The notes: generated by a model not told the origin, from the sequence alone. A stretch of DNA of 64,000 bases from Corynebacterium marambiense (GCF_016342275.1 NZ_JAEIOT010000005.1:186001-250000), one strand, 5' to 3'. Shown: positions 45,417-55,200, counted from the stretch's first letter. Translations and numbers: made by a program.

Positions 45417-46586
45417 TCAGGCCCCCTCGATCCCATCACCGGGGACAGGAGAATCGCCCGTCGGTGTGATCCTCCGTCCCCTCCCGGTTGCAGGCCGCAG
45501 TGTCGTGGGGCGGGTGTTTCCCGCGGGACCGGCGTCCATCTCGTGCAAGGTACGGGCCGTGACCATTACGCGAGACTCCAGGGAACCCAGCGTCGAGTTG
45601 TAGGCGTCCACGGCGCGGTCGAGGGCGCTACCCACCTTGTTGTAGTGCTCCGCCATGGTGTTCAGCCGGGAGTACAGCTGCCGCCCGAGCCGGTGGATCG
45701 TGGCCGCCTGCTCATTCACCGCCTCCTGCTGCCAGCCGAGTCCCACCGTGCGCAGGAGCGCCACCAGTGTCGTCGGGGTCGCAAGGATAATGTTTCTCGA
45801 AAACGCGTGCTCGAGAAGCTCAGGATCCGTAGTCAATGCCGCATCCAGGAAGGGGTCCGCCGGAACGAAGAGCACGGTGAAATCGGGAGTCCGCTCGAAT
45901 GCAGCGGAGTAGTTCTTCGATGACAGCTGATTGACGTGGCTGCGCAGCTGGTGCGCATGGCGGCGCAGGTGGGCCGCGTGCTCCTCGGGGTCCTCGGTAT
46001 CCAGCGCATCCAGGTATGCCGCGAAGGGAACCTTGGAGTCCACGATGATTGTTCGCCCCCCGGACAGCCGGACCACTAGATCGGGGCGCAGAGCACCCTC
46101 CGAGCCGCGCGCGGAGACCTGCGTGTCGAAGTCGCAATAGCGCACCATTCCGGCCATCTCCACGACCCGTTCCAGTTGCATCTCACCCCATCGTCCGCGG
46201 ACCTGGGGCGCACGCAGCGCCGTGACGAGTTTGCCCGTCCGGTCTGACAGCATGGTGGAGGTCCGCGTCATCGACTGCATTTGACTGCTTAGCGCGGCGT
46301 AGGCCTCAACCCTCTCCTGTTCCAGCGCGCGTACCTGCTGACTCAGCTGAACCACGGCCTGCTGCAGTGGCGCCAGGGAAGTGCTGACCCGTCCGGTGAG
46401 TTGTTCGGCTGCGGCGGAGGTTCGTTCGGCGGTGTCCGCCCGGAGTTGTGCGGACGCGAGTTCTGCGAGCCGTGTGACGTCGGTGGTGGTCGCCCTCGAA
46501 CTCTGTCCGCGGGTGAGCCATCCGAGTACTGCACCGATTGCGATACCGAGAATCAGGGTGAGGAAGAATGTGGCGGGCGGACTCAT
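45417..46586 (-). CDS. rmuC: DNA recombination protein RmuC
   Basis: A 389-residue protein: an N-terminal membrane helix (ATFFLTLILGIAIGAVLGWL), a coiled coil (residues about 35-120) and the RmuC domain (APQVRGRWGEMQLERVVEMAGM, RPDLVVRLSGGRTIIVDSKVPF, DFTVLFVPADPFLDAAL, IILATPTTLVALLRTVGLGWQQE). RmuC limits DNA inversions at repeats; the PD-(D/E)xK-like core suggests a nuclease. ATG 46586 is chosen; the longer frame upstream overlaps the AI-2E gene. Confidence 0.92.
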   Translation of the reverse strand: MSPPATFFLTLILGIAIGAVLGWLTRGQSSRATTTDVTRLAELASAQLRADTAERTSAAAEQLTGRVSTSLAPLQQAVVQLSQQVRALEQERVEAYAALSSQMQSMTRTSTMLSDRTGKLVTALRAPQVRGRWGEMQLERVVEMAGMVRYCDFDTQVSARGSEGALRPDLVVRLSGGRTIIVDSKVPFAAYLDALDTEDPEEHAAHLRRHAHQLRSHVNQLSSKNYSAAFERTPDFTVLFVPADPFLDAALTTDPELLEHAFSRNIILATPTTLVALLRTVGLGWQQEAVNEQAATIHRLGRQLYSRLNTMAEHYNKVGSALDRAVDAYNSTLGSLESRVMVTARTLHEMDAGPAGNTRPTTLRPATGRGRRITPTGDSPVPGDGIEGA

Positions 46587-46626
46587 AGGAATCACTGTGC
46601 CATCCGTATCGGACACGGGGACGGCA

Positions 46627-48117
46627 CTAGCGCGGCGTGTCGAAAAGGTGTACGAATTTCGAGGTGAGGTCATGGAAGCGGTTCGTGGAGACCGCGCGAT
46701 CCGGTGAGGCGCCCATGTCCTTCTCGCCGTCGGCGGCACGGAGGTCACCGGGCCCGTCACCGGTGGATCGCCGCGCCGCCCGCATCCGGCGTCCCGCTTC
46801 CTCGCCGTGGCGGGCAGTCAGCGACCCTGCGACGGTAGCGAAGACGATCTGATCCGCAGTCTTCTCGCCGGCGCGCAGCGCGACCATATCCGAAAGGTAC
46901 CGGAAGAGCACCGCGACCATCGCCGCCGTTGGCACCGCGAGGAATGCCCCTATGATGCCGAACATGCCACCCCCGACGGTGACGGAGACCAGCACGATCA
47001 CCGGATGCAGATTCATCGCCTTCGATTGGAGCCAGGGAGAGAGAACGTAGCCCTCGAACTGCTGGACCGCGATCGCGAGGATCAGCACCAGGACCGCTTC
47101 GGTCATTCCGAGGGACACGAACGCGATGAGGACTGCCAACGCTCCCGCGACGACGGCCCCGACGATGGGGATGAATCCGGCGATGAAGGTGAGCACAGCG
47201 AGCACGAGCGCCATCGGTACCCCGATCAGCACGAGGCCGAGGCCGATGAACAGTGCGTCCATCAATGCGACGACCGCCTGTGCGCGGATGAACCCCGACA
47301 GGGTGTTCCAGGAACGGGTCAGAAGTTCGGTCAGGTGCCAGCCGATCCTCGGCCCCGTGACCTCCCGCAGCCAGGGCAGGAAACGGTCGCCGTCCTTGAG
47401 GAAGAAGAACGTCAGCACGAGTACAATGCCGAGCATGATGAGGATCGTTGAGGCTACCCCGAGTCCGGCGAAGATCTCCCCGGCGATCGTCGAGGCCTGC
47501 TTCTGCATCCACGTCGCACCCTCAGCGAGCCAGTCACCCAGATCGCTTCCCTGGAACTCGACTGGTGGGTCCTGCAGCCACAGCTGGACCCGCTGGACGC
47601 CCTCAAACGCCTGGTAGTAGAGAGCCTGCGATTGTCGGGCGACACTGGGTGCCATCAGCGCGATCATCCCGCTGAATAGCGCGAGGGTCCCGAGAATCGT
47701 GATGATCGCGGCCAGCGCGCCGGGCACTCCGTGCCGCCGGAGCCAGTAGGCGGGCTGGTAGAGCACGGAGGAGACGATCAGGGCGAGAACGACCGGCAGA
47801 ACCCCCTGCCAGACCTTCAGTAGAACGAACCCGACCATGTAGGTGGCGGCGGAGACGATCAGCAGGCGGAGACACCACGCCGCGAACTCGCGTAGTCCTT
47901 CGGCGATGATCACCGACCGGTCGATGGGGGCGTCGGGCTGGAACTCCTCGAATGTACGGGAGGCTTCATTGACAAGGGCGTCCATCCCGTGCAAAGACTG
48001 ATCGGCTGTCGGATGTGGCGAAGCCGCCGAATCGAAGGACCCGGACAGCATTGAGCTGTCTCCGGGCCTGATGCCGGAGACGCGGTCGGAGGAATCGCGG
48101 GCGTCGGTCACAGCCAC
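46627..48117 (-). CDS. AI-2E family (PerM-type) membrane transporter
   Basis: A 496-residue protein with about eight helices and soluble N- and C-terminal tails. The family core is recognisable: VLPVVLALIVSSVLYQPAYWL, the large central soluble loop with LQDPP, FFFLKDGDRFLPWL, GLGLVLIGVPMALVLAVLTFIAGFIPIVGAVV and LSPWLQSKAMNLHPVIVLVSVTVGG. Members export AI-2 or act as Na+/H+ antiporters. GTG 48117 overlaps a TATAGT box; GTG 48111 is an equally good start. Confidence 0.88.
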   Translation of the reverse strand: MAVTDARDSSDRVSGIRPGDSSMLSGSFDSAASPHPTADQSLHGMDALVNEASRTFEEFQPDAPIDRSVIIAEGLREFAAWCLRLLIVSAATYMVGFVLLKVWQGVLPVVLALIVSSVLYQPAYWLRRHGVPGALAAIITILGTLALFSGMIALMAPSVARQSQALYYQAFEGVQRVQLWLQDPPVEFQGSDLGDWLAEGATWMQKQASTIAGEIFAGLGVASTILIMLGIVLVLTFFFLKDGDRFLPWLREVTGPRIGWHLTELLTRSWNTLSGFIRAQAVVALMDALFIGLGLVLIGVPMALVLAVLTFIAGFIPIVGAVVAGALAVLIAFVSLGMTEAVLVLILAIAVQQFEGYVLSPWLQSKAMNLHPVIVLVSVTVGGGMFGIIGAFLAVPTAAMVAVLFRYLSDMVALRAGEKTADQIVFATVAGSLTARHGEEAGRRMRAARRSTGDGPGDLRAADGEKDMGASPDRAVSTNRFHDLTSKFVHLFDTPR

Positions 48118-48212
48118 TATATTGCCCTAAATCGGTGTGTTCCTGAACACGGTGGACCGATGTTGGCAATGGAGTTGATGATCAGGGCTTCTCCTTCTGT
48201 CCTAGGAACGGG

Positions 48213-48251
48213 AAACCCGCCCTTGGCCGTGGGGACGGTCAGGGCGGGTTT
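48213..48251 (-). terminator. Terminator of metPS
   Basis: AAACCCGCCCT (48213-48223) and AGGGCGGGTTT (48241-48251) form a perfect 11-base stem; on the minus strand the right-hand arm ends in TTT followed by CCC. It lies 20 bp beyond the metS stop. Confidence 0.75.
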
Positions 48252-48270
48252 TCGGTCGGGGTCGGACCGT

Positions 48271-48462
48271 CTAGTCGGTGTTGCGGGCCGGGGGACCGGC
48301 CTTCTCCTGCTCGATCAGGACGTCGTCCGTCGCGAGGTGCGAGTCGCCGAGGATCCCGGAGGAGTCATCGGGGTGCTTGCGCAGGGCGAGGATGCTCACC
48401 AGGAGGCCGCCCCAGATGACCACCATGAACAGGATCATCATCATGATTGCGATACCACTCAT
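48271..48462 (-). CDS. metS: Methionine/alanine importer small subunit MetS
   Basis: A 63-residue protein with one membrane helix (IAIMMMILFMVVIWGGLLVSILAL) and an acidic polar tail. Its ATG overlaps the metP stop (ATGA). In Corynebacterium glutamicum the NSS transporter MetP needs the small subunit MetS for methionine and alanine uptake; size, topology and position match. Confidence 0.9.
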   Translation of the reverse strand: MSGIAIMMMILFMVVIWGGLLVSILALRKHPDDSSGILGDSHLATDDVLIEQEKAGPPARNTD

Positions 48463-50087
48463 TTGCGGGCTCCTAACTGTTCGATCGCGAAGCCTGCGTG
48501 CCGCGGGCGTTCCGGATCGTATTTCTGCGGGGTGGTGATCTCGAGCTGCAGGTCGGGGTCGACGCCGAAGTCGGAACCGGGGGGACCGACAAGGGCGATG
48601 TTTCCGCGCCACGGGACGAGGCTCATAACGAGGGCAGTAGTCAGGATCAGGGCGACAACACCCCAGCCCCAGACATTCACCTGAATGGTGGTGTATCCAC
48701 CGTAGTTCTCCTGGATCAGGCTGATCAGTTCCTGCAGCAGCGTGTAGCCCAGAACGATCGTCGTGATGTTCACGACGCAGATGCGCCACAGGTTACCGAC
48801 CCGGAAGCTGGAGACCGCGTTGAGGTGGAGAGCCATCTCATCCGATCGACGCAGAACCCAGTCCACGATGATGATCGCGATCAGTGCGATGCCGACGATG
48901 CCGATGTTGTTCACGAACTTGTCCATGATGTCCAGGGTTGCGAGACCGGAGGTCGTGGCGAACAAGGTCAGGGAAATCAACGTCATGAGAACACCGACAC
49001 CCAAAGCGGTGGCCTTGCGGGGTAGAGCGAGCTTGTCCTTCACAGCGGAGACAACGACCTCAAGAAGGGAGAACAAAGACGTGAAACCGGCCACGGTGAG
49101 GCAACCGAAGAACATGACACCGAAGACGGGGCCGAGAGGCATCTGGTTGATGATCGCCGGGAACGCGATGAACGCCAGACCGATGCCGGAGGTCGCGACC
49201 TCGTCGACGGGAACGTTCTGCTGGACAGCCATGTAGCCGAGGGCCGAGAACACGCCGATGCCGGCGAGAACCTCGAAGGAGGAGTTCGCGAATGCGGTCA
49301 CCAGGCCGGTGCCGGTCAGGTTGGTGCGCGGCTTGAGGTAGGAGGAGTACGTCAGCATGATGCCGAAGCAGATCGACAGGGAGAAGAAGATCTGGCCGTA
49401 CGCGGCGACCCACACGCCCGGATCGCTCAGCGCGGCCCAGTTCGGGGTGAAGAAGGCGTCGAGACCCTCAGCGGCGCCCTCCAGGGTGACGGAGTAGCCG
49501 ACCACGAGGATGAAGAGCACGGTCAGGATCGGCATGAACACCTTGGAGATGCGTCCGATGCCCTCGTCCACGCCCATCGCGAGAACGATGATCGCCAGAA
49601 CCCAGACGAAAGCGAGTGCGAGAGCGATCTGCGGCACGATGTCCATCGAGACCATCTGTGTGCTGTCAAACTTCAGGAAGTCCTCGAAGAAGTACGTGTT
49701 GGGGTCATCGCCCCATGCCGTGTTGAAGGATTTCAGGGTGTAGAGAGCCGCCCAACCGATGATGGCGGCATAGTAGATGGTGATGATGAAGCAGATGCCC
49801 ACCTGAACCCAGCCGACGGGCTCCGCCCAGGTCCGCAGACGACGGTAGGCGAGGGGGGCGGAACCACGGAACCTGTGGCCCAACGCGTAGTCGAGGAAGA
49901 GGAGTGGGATACCCGCGGTGATCAGAGCCACCATGTAAGGAATCAGGAATGCGCCGCCACCGTTTTCATAGGCGACGTAGGGGAAGCGCCAAATATTACC
50001 CAGGCCCACAGCGGAACCGATCGCCGCAAGCAGGAACGCTATGCGGGTGGAAAATACTTCGCGACCTTGAGAAGTGTCAGCAGCCAT
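48459..50087 (-). CDS. metP: Methionine/alanine importer MetP, NSS family
   Basis: A 542-residue sodium-dependent amino-acid transporter. The NSS sodium-site motif AAIGSAVGLGNIWRFPYVAYENGGGAF is in helix 1 (residues about 21-47), and GIMLTYSSYLKP and FFGCLTVAGFTSLFSLLEVV mark later core helices; about 12 helices in total. AAAGG precedes ATG 50087. The coupled metS gene makes the identity as MetP rather than another NSS member likely. Confidence 0.93.
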   Translation of the reverse strand: MAADTSQGREVFSTRIAFLLAAIGSAVGLGNIWRFPYVAYENGGGAFLIPYMVALITAGIPLLFLDYALGHRFRGSAPLAYRRLRTWAEPVGWVQVGICFIITIYYAAIIGWAALYTLKSFNTAWGDDPNTYFFEDFLKFDSTQMVSMDIVPQIALALAFVWVLAIIVLAMGVDEGIGRISKVFMPILTVLFILVVGYSVTLEGAAEGLDAFFTPNWAALSDPGVWVAAYGQIFFSLSICFGIMLTYSSYLKPRTNLTGTGLVTAFANSSFEVLAGIGVFSALGYMAVQQNVPVDEVATSGIGLAFIAFPAIINQMPLGPVFGVMFFGCLTVAGFTSLFSLLEVVVSAVKDKLALPRKATALGVGVLMTLISLTLFATTSGLATLDIMDKFVNNIGIVGIALIAIIIVDWVLRRSDEMALHLNAVSSFRVGNLWRICVVNITTIVLGYTLLQELISLIQENYGGYTTIQVNVWGWGVVALILTTALVMSLVPWRGNIALVGPPGSDFGVDPDLQLEITTPQKYDPERPRHAGFAIEQLGARK

Positions 50088-50421
50088 TGCCGGCCTTTCG
50101 GATCAAGTCGGATGAGGAGATACCGCGGCGATCGGTGGGCGTCGGGGTGGTGACTGGGATTACGACCGCGGTCAAATGTCCGGCGCAGGTGTCGGTGGCA
50201 GGGGTGGCGCCATGCCGATTACCTTCAGCGCGTTCTACGGTTTTTCTTAACCTGGAATGACTCTAGCAGCTCATTTCATTGGGTAAAACATGCCGTCCAC
50301 CAAATGAGAGCCTGGGTGTAGCGGATGACAAGCGCTTTATGACGCATCGCCACTCCTCCCGGCATGCTGCGAGTCCGGTGATATCCTGCGTGCTGCTCAG
50401 CGGTTGATAGGATAAGCGACT
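50088..50421. other. Divergent region metP-ychF
   Basis: About 330 bases, less GC-rich near 50230-50340. It should contain the metP promoter. TAGGAT (50408-50413) lies eight bases before the ychF GTG and is a candidate -10. No McbR-type palindrome or riboswitch was recognised. Confidence 0.4.
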
Positions 50422-51501
50422 GTGAGCCTTACTCTTGGAATCGTCGGACTGCCCAACGTCGGCAAGTCAACCCTGTTCAACGCGCTGACCCGCAACGATG
50501 TGCTGGCGGCGAACTACCCGTTCGCCACCATCGAGCCCAACGTCGGGCTGGTCGAACTGCCGGACGCGCGACTCAAGCGTCTCGCCGAGATCTTCGGATC
50601 CGAGCGCATCCTGCCCGCGACCGTCTCCTTCGTCGACATCGCGGGCATCGTCAAGGGCGCCTCCCAGGGGGAGGGCATGGGCAACAAGTTCCTTGCCAAC
50701 ATCCGCGAATCCGACGCCATCTGCCAGGTCGTCCGAGTATTCAGCGACGACGACGTCATCCACGTCGACGGACGAGTCGACCCCGTCAGCGACATGGCCG
50801 TCATCGAGTCCGAACTCATCCTCGCGGACCTCGAGACCATCGAGAAGGCCATACCGCGCCTGGAGAAGGAAGCCCGCAAGGACAAGTCCAAGGCCGCCGA
50901 GGTCGAGGCCGTCAAGAAGGCGCAGACGATCCTCGAGGACGACCGCACCCTGTTCAAGGCCAAGGACGAGATCGACCTCGGAACGCTGCGCGAACTCCAC
51001 CTGCTCACCGCGAAGCCGTTCCTCTACGTCTTCAACGCCGACGAGACCGTACTCACCGACGAGGACCGCAAGCAGGAACTCCGCGACCTCGTCGCACCCG
51101 CCGACTGCGTCTTCCTCGACGCCAAGACCGAGACAGAGCTCCTCGAACTCGACGAGGAAGAAGCCGCCGAGCTCCTCGAATCCGTCGGCCAGCACGAACC
51201 CGGCCTGCACTCCCTCGCCCGCGCCGGCTTCGACACCCTCGGCCTGCAGACCTACCTCACCGCAGGCCCCAAGGAATCCCGGGCCTGGACGATCCACAAG
51301 GGCGACACCGCCCCCCAGGCCGCCGGCGTGATCCACTCCGACTTCGAACGCGGCTTCATCAAGGCCGAGATCGTCGCCTTCACCGACCTCGACGAAGCCG
51401 GCTCCATGGCGGAAGCCAAGGCACGTGGCAAGGTCCGCCAGGAAGGCAAGGACTACGTCATGGCCGACGGCGACGTGGTGGACTTCAAGTTCAACGTTTA
51501 G
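50422..51501 (+). CDS. ychF: Redox-regulated ATPase YchF
   Basis: A 359-residue Obg-like P-loop protein: G1 GLPNVGKSTLFNAL, G3-region DIAGIVKGASQGEGMGNKFL, a coiled coil (residues about 130-200) and the C-terminal TGS domain (HKGDTAPQAAGVIHSDFERGFIKAEIV). YchF prefers ATP to GTP, binds ribosomes and takes part in stress responses. Start GTG. Encoded near ispH and xseA, as in other corynebacteria. Confidence 0.97.
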   Translation: MSLTLGIVGLPNVGKSTLFNALTRNDVLAANYPFATIEPNVGLVELPDARLKRLAEIFGSERILPATVSFVDIAGIVKGASQGEGMGNKFLANIRESDAICQVVRVFSDDDVIHVDGRVDPVSDMAVIESELILADLETIEKAIPRLEKEARKDKSKAAEVEAVKKAQTILEDDRTLFKAKDEIDLGTLRELHLLTAKPFLYVFNADETVLTDEDRKQELRDLVAPADCVFLDAKTETELLELDEEEAAELLESVGQHEPGLHSLARAGFDTLGLQTYLTAGPKESRAWTIHKGDTAPQAAGVIHSDFERGFIKAEIVAFTDLDEAGSMAEAKARGKVRQEGKDYVMADGDVVDFKFNV

Positions 51502-51650
51502 CCAACTGTCCATCACTGGTTCTGTGATTTCCGGCCCGCGCAGCACCCGTGCTGGGCACGGGGCAGGATGTGGAACCGGAGCCCTCCCGGATCATGGAAC
51601 TGGACTTTAACGCCTGGCGTCAATGACGGATTCCGTTATACACTGCTGAT

Positions 51651-51932
51651 GTGATCAGATCGTTCGGCAACAGGGACACCGAGCATATCTGGCAGGAGAA
51701 GTACGTCAGGAGCATCGATCGGACGGTTCAGCGGAAGGCCCTCAGGAAACTCGAGCTCATCCACGCTGCCAAGGATGTTTCGGATCTGCGAATACCTCCG
51801 GGTAACCGGCTGGAGCGCCTGATCGGTGACCGACGAGGACAATACAGTATTCGTGTCAACGCCCAGTGGCGTATCTGTTTCATCTGGAGGAAGGGATGTG
51901 CGGACGATGTCGAACTCGTCGACTATCACTGA
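51651..51932 (+). CDS. higB: HigB-type toxin (RelE/ParE fold)
   Basis: A 93-residue mRNA-interferase-like protein: VIRSFGNRDTEHIWQEKYVR, LRKLELIHAAKDVSDLRIPPGNRLERL and YSIRVNAQWRICFIW match HigB. GTG 51651 is preceded by TACACT six bases upstream, fitting a leaderless mRNA; the ATG at 51648 is out of frame. The antitoxin follows, overlapping by 26 bases, in the toxin-first order typical of hig loci. Confidence 0.93.
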   Translation: MIRSFGNRDTEHIWQEKYVRSIDRTVQRKALRKLELIHAAKDVSDLRIPPGNRLERLIGDRRGQYSIRVNAQWRICFIWRKGCADDVELVDYH

Positions 51933-52227
51933 AACCGATCTGATCAGTCCGATTCACCCCGGGGAGATTCTCATGGAGGACTTCATTGAAGGCTTCGGCA
52001 TCAGCCAGAACAAGCTCGCCGTGGAGATCGGGGTTCCGCCCCGGAGAATCAATGAGATAGTGCACGGTAAGCGAGGTATCACCGCCGATACTGCGATCCG
52101 GTTGGCTCGATACTTCGGTACCTCCGAGGAGTTTTGGATGAACCTGCAGGCGAACTACGAGCTACGTATGCGGCGGAGGGCCCTGGGTGGATCGATCGCC
52201 GGTATCAAGCCTCTGCAGGTTGCGTGA
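51907..52227 (+). CDS. higA: HigA-type antitoxin
   Basis: A 106-residue XRE-type antitoxin from ATG 51907. HPGEILMEDFIEGFGISQNKLA opens the HigA domain; VPPRRINEIVHGKRGITADTAIRLARYFGTSEEFWMNLQ is the classical helix-turn-helix. It neutralises the upstream toxin and probably represses the pair. The frame is open further upstream within higB, but ATG 51907 fits the family. Confidence 0.93.
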   Translation: MSNSSTITETDLISPIHPGEILMEDFIEGFGISQNKLAVEIGVPPRRINEIVHGKRGITADTAIRLARYFGTSEEFWMNLQANYELRMRRRALGGSIAGIKPLQVA

Positions 52228-52452
52228 CATCAGGCGGCTACGGTGTCCGCTGGATGAGAGGATGAGTTCCGACGGTGGCGCCTGTTCCGGATAGTTGACC
52301 TCGGGGTGTCCCGGAGAGCATCGCCGGATTTTCCCTTCCCTCACGCAAGAGGGCCCACATTTTCCTGCGGAGAGACCGCGGGCCCCGATAGGTCGTGTCG
52401 AACCATCTTCGTCAGGAGTGGGTGGGCCCACAAGCACCCCTACACTTCTTTC

Positions 52453-53281
52453 ATGATCAGTTCTGTTCCGGTTGACTCGAATGCGCCTAAGTACGTCCAC
52501 GGCCATGACTCCGCGACCCTCGCCTCGCACACGGTGCGAACCGCCGCGAACTCCTGCGGCTATCTCCTGCCGCACCTGAAACCGGGAATGAGTGTTCTCG
52601 ACATTGGCTGCGGCCCCGGAAGCATCACTCTCGACCTGGCGGAGATCGTTGGCCCGGAGGGGCGTGTGATCGGCCTCGAGAACACCGCCGAACCACTGGG
52701 TGCCGCCCGGCAGATGGCTGAAGGTCGAGGGGATTCGGGGATCCGCTTCGTGGTGGGGGATGTTCTTCAGCTTCCGTTCCCGGACGGATCGTTCGAGGTG
52801 GTGCACGCATCAGGTGCTCCAGCATGTCGTTGACTCCGTGAGGGCGCTGACGGAGATGCACAGGGGCTGCGCTCTGGGTGGGGATGTCGCGGTACGGGAC
52901 GCCGATTACGCGGCGATGTCCTGGTATCCGGAGTACCGGGGAATAGAACGGTGGCTGCACACGTACCGGGAGCTCGCGAAGCGCAGTGGCGGAGAGCCGG
53001 ACGCGGGGCGTCATCTTCGTGCCTGGGCTAACGCCGCAGGACTCGCCGATCCCGTCATCACGACCAGCGCATGGACGTACGCGGACACGGCCAGTTGCCG
53101 GTGGTGGGGCAATAGCCAGGCCGACCGCATCTCCGGGGCGATCTTCCGTGATCGGGCGGCCACCGTTTTGGGGATGACTGATGGGGATCTGGACGAGATG
53201 GTGAGGGCGTGGCGAAGCTGGGCTGACCATCCGGATTCGTGTTTCATGATGACCCACGGTGAGATGATCGTCTTCCGCTGA
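52453..53281 (+). pseudogene. SAM-dependent methyltransferase, frameshifted
   Basis: The first frame (52453-52833) encodes the N-terminal half of a type-11 methyltransferase: VLDIGCGPGSITLDLAEIVG is the SAM motif, then DVLQLPFPDGSFEVVHA. Right there the frame is lost (about 52803-52808, two bases missing or one extra) and the other frame continues with HQVLQHVVDSVRALTEMHR to the stop at 53281, exactly as the family expects (DxVxAHQVLQH). It is a disrupted gene or a sequencing error. TACACT six bases before ATG 52453 gives a plausible promoter. Confidence 0.85.
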
Positions 53282-53575
53282 ACGAGCGGGATCTTCCGGT
53301 GATCCGTGACCGAAGGGTGGTGTGAGCGGATTCTCCTCGGGAGTTGATCCGGAACTCGGTACAGGAGACTCTCATGTTGTCGCCCCAACAGCCTGATACC
53401 GGTCAGCGGTGCGTGTTCCGTGCGCTGCCGGGGTGCCTGATGGAACAGGTGCAGGAGCAACCGTCGTCGATACCCTGACCGTCGGTCGAACTGGGCCTCT
53501 CCGGCTGTGGTTCCGCCACTTACCTAAGGCAATACGTCGTTGCGGAGGTCGACTCAAAGCGAGCATGATCCAGGT

Positions 53576-54823
53576 ATGTCGTTAAACAAAACTGCGGAAT
53601 TCGGTGCACCGACAGATGGTGTGGTGAAGCGTCCGCTCATAACGCTCCTGGGGCCGGCGTTCATCGCCGCGGTCGCCTACGTCGATCCGGGCAATGTCGC
53701 GGCGAACATCTCCGCCGGGGCGACGTACGCCTACCTGCTCGTCTGGGTGCTCGTGTTGTCCAACGCGATGGCCGTGCTGATCCAGTACCAGAGCGCCAAG
53801 CTCGGTCTGGTCACGGGCAGGTCCCTGCCGGAACTGCTGGGGGAGAGGCTCGGCAAGGGCCGGCGGCTGGCTTTCTGGGGCCAGGCGGAGCTCGTCGCCG
53901 CCGCGACCGATCTCGCTGAGGTCGTCGGCGGGGCGATCGCGCTGAATCTCCTGTTCGATCTGCCGCTCGTCGTCGGTGGAGCCATCGTCGGCGCCATCTC
54001 GATGGGGCTGCTTTTGTTCCAGAATCCCGATCACCAGCGACACTTCGAGTTCATCATCATCGGTCTGCTGCTCATCATCACCGTGGGTTTCCTGAGTGGC
54101 CTGGTCATCAGCCCGCCGTCCGCCACCGGGGTGCTCGGTGGTCTGGTGCCGCGTTTCGAGGACACCAATTCGGTCCTGTTGGCGGCCTCCATGCTGGGGG
54201 CGACCGTCATGCCGCACGCCATCTATCTGCATTCCAGCCTGGTCAACCACCGGTTCCCGAAACTCGGGCGTGATCTGCCGGGGCTGTTGAAGGCGACGAA
54301 GCACGATGTGGTGTGGGCCCTGGTTCTCGCCGGCACCATCAACATCGCGCTGCTGCTGCTGGCGGCGTCGGCACTCGGTGGGGTTCCCGGAACCGACAGT
54401 ATCGAGGGGGCGCACCACGCGATTGAGCAGGCGCTGGGCCCGGTGATCGGTGTCATCTTCGCCATCGGTTTGCTCGCCTCCGGTCTGGCGTCCACCTCCG
54501 TCGGTGCCTACGCCGGCTCGGAGATCATGGCTGGTCTCCTGCACGTCCGGGTTCCGCTGGTCCTCCGCCGGGCGATCACCCTGATTCCCGCCCTGCTGAT
54601 TCTCTGGCTCTACCCGGACCCGAGCTGGGCGCTGGTTCTCTCCCAGGTCGCGCTGTCCTTCGGTATCCCCTTCGCGATCATCCCATTGGCGCGGATGACC
54701 TCCGGGCGGGAGTTGATGGGGCAGTGGCGGGACAACGTGTGGGTGCGTTCGGCGATGGCCGCGATCTCGGTGGCTATCGTGGCCCTCAACTTCCTGCTCA
54801 TCTACCTGACGTTCGTGCAGTAG
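53576..54823 (+). CDS. mntH: Nramp-family divalent metal transporter
   Basis: A 415-residue manganese/iron transporter with 11 helices. The metal-binding motif DPGNVAANISAGATYAY in helix 1 and MPHAIYLHSSLV in helix 6 are intact, and the transport motif region AVLIQYQSAKLGLVTGRSLPELL follows. ATG 53576 has CAGGT upstream, a weak ribosome site. An imperfect palindrome TTACCTAAGGCAA near 53520 could be a metal-regulator site, but this is weak. Stands alone, without a substrate-binding protein as expected for Nramp. Confidence 0.93.
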   Translation: MSLNKTAEFGAPTDGVVKRPLITLLGPAFIAAVAYVDPGNVAANISAGATYAYLLVWVLVLSNAMAVLIQYQSAKLGLVTGRSLPELLGERLGKGRRLAFWGQAELVAAATDLAEVVGGAIALNLLFDLPLVVGGAIVGAISMGLLLFQNPDHQRHFEFIIIGLLLIITVGFLSGLVISPPSATGVLGGLVPRFEDTNSVLLAASMLGATVMPHAIYLHSSLVNHRFPKLGRDLPGLLKATKHDVVWALVLAGTINIALLLLAASALGGVPGTDSIEGAHHAIEQALGPVIGVIFAIGLLASGLASTSVGAYAGSEIMAGLLHVRVPLVLRRAITLIPALLILWLYPDPSWALVLSQVALSFGIPFAIIPLARMTSGRELMGQWRDNVWVRSAMAAISVAIVALNFLLIYLTFVQ

Positions 54824-54957
54824 ACCGAGCCGGCATCACAGTGCGGGAGCGCCCTGCGGAAGTGACGTATCATCGGAGTTCCGCGGTCGGAGGTCAACCG
54901 GCCGCCACGTTGACCGGCCCGTCACGGGCCGACTGAAAACACAGGAGAAAACACACC

Positions 54958-55200
54958 ATGTTCGGTGCCACCGTCACCTTCACTGTCCTCGCCATCTGCA
55001 CGGCTGTCGCCGGTTTCTTCACCTGGGAGCGCAACAAGGGGCTGTCGTTCCTTCTCGGGGGAGCGACGATCGTTCTTTCCTCGATCGCCCTGATCCTGGC
55101 GTTCGTCGGCGCGGTCGTCGGATTCTTCAAGTTCCTGCCGATCCTGCTCCTACTCGTCGGCTGTTACATCCTCTACCGCCGACTCGGTTCCGCCCGCTAG
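54958..55200 (+). CDS. Small membrane protein, two to three helices
   Basis: An 80-residue protein almost entirely hydrophobic (TVTFTVLAICTAVAGFF, LLGGATIVLSSIALILAFVG, FKFLPILLLLVGCYIL) with a basic end. CAGGAG is well placed before ATG 54958. GGCCCGT-C-ACGGGCC in its leader (about 54917-54931) may be an operator. Function unknown. Confidence 0.75.
   Translation: MFGATVTFTVLAICTAVAGFFTWERNKGLSFLLGGATIVLSSIALILAFVGAVVGFFKFLPILLLLVGCYILYRRLGSAR

Noticed and set aside
50467..51546. 359-codon minus-strand frame opposite ychF
   Set aside because: Mirror frame of a strongly codon-biased gene; the Val/Glu/Gly/Asp-rich composition is typical of such shadows.
53511..53535. DtxR/MntR box before the Nramp gene
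   Set aside because: TTACCTAAGGCAA is only an imperfect short palindrome and matches the DtxR consensus poorly, so it is not listed as a site.
53582..54544. 320-codon minus-strand frame opposite the Nramp gene
   Set aside because: Asp/Gln/Arg-rich shadow without any domain; the Nramp motifs prove the plus strand.
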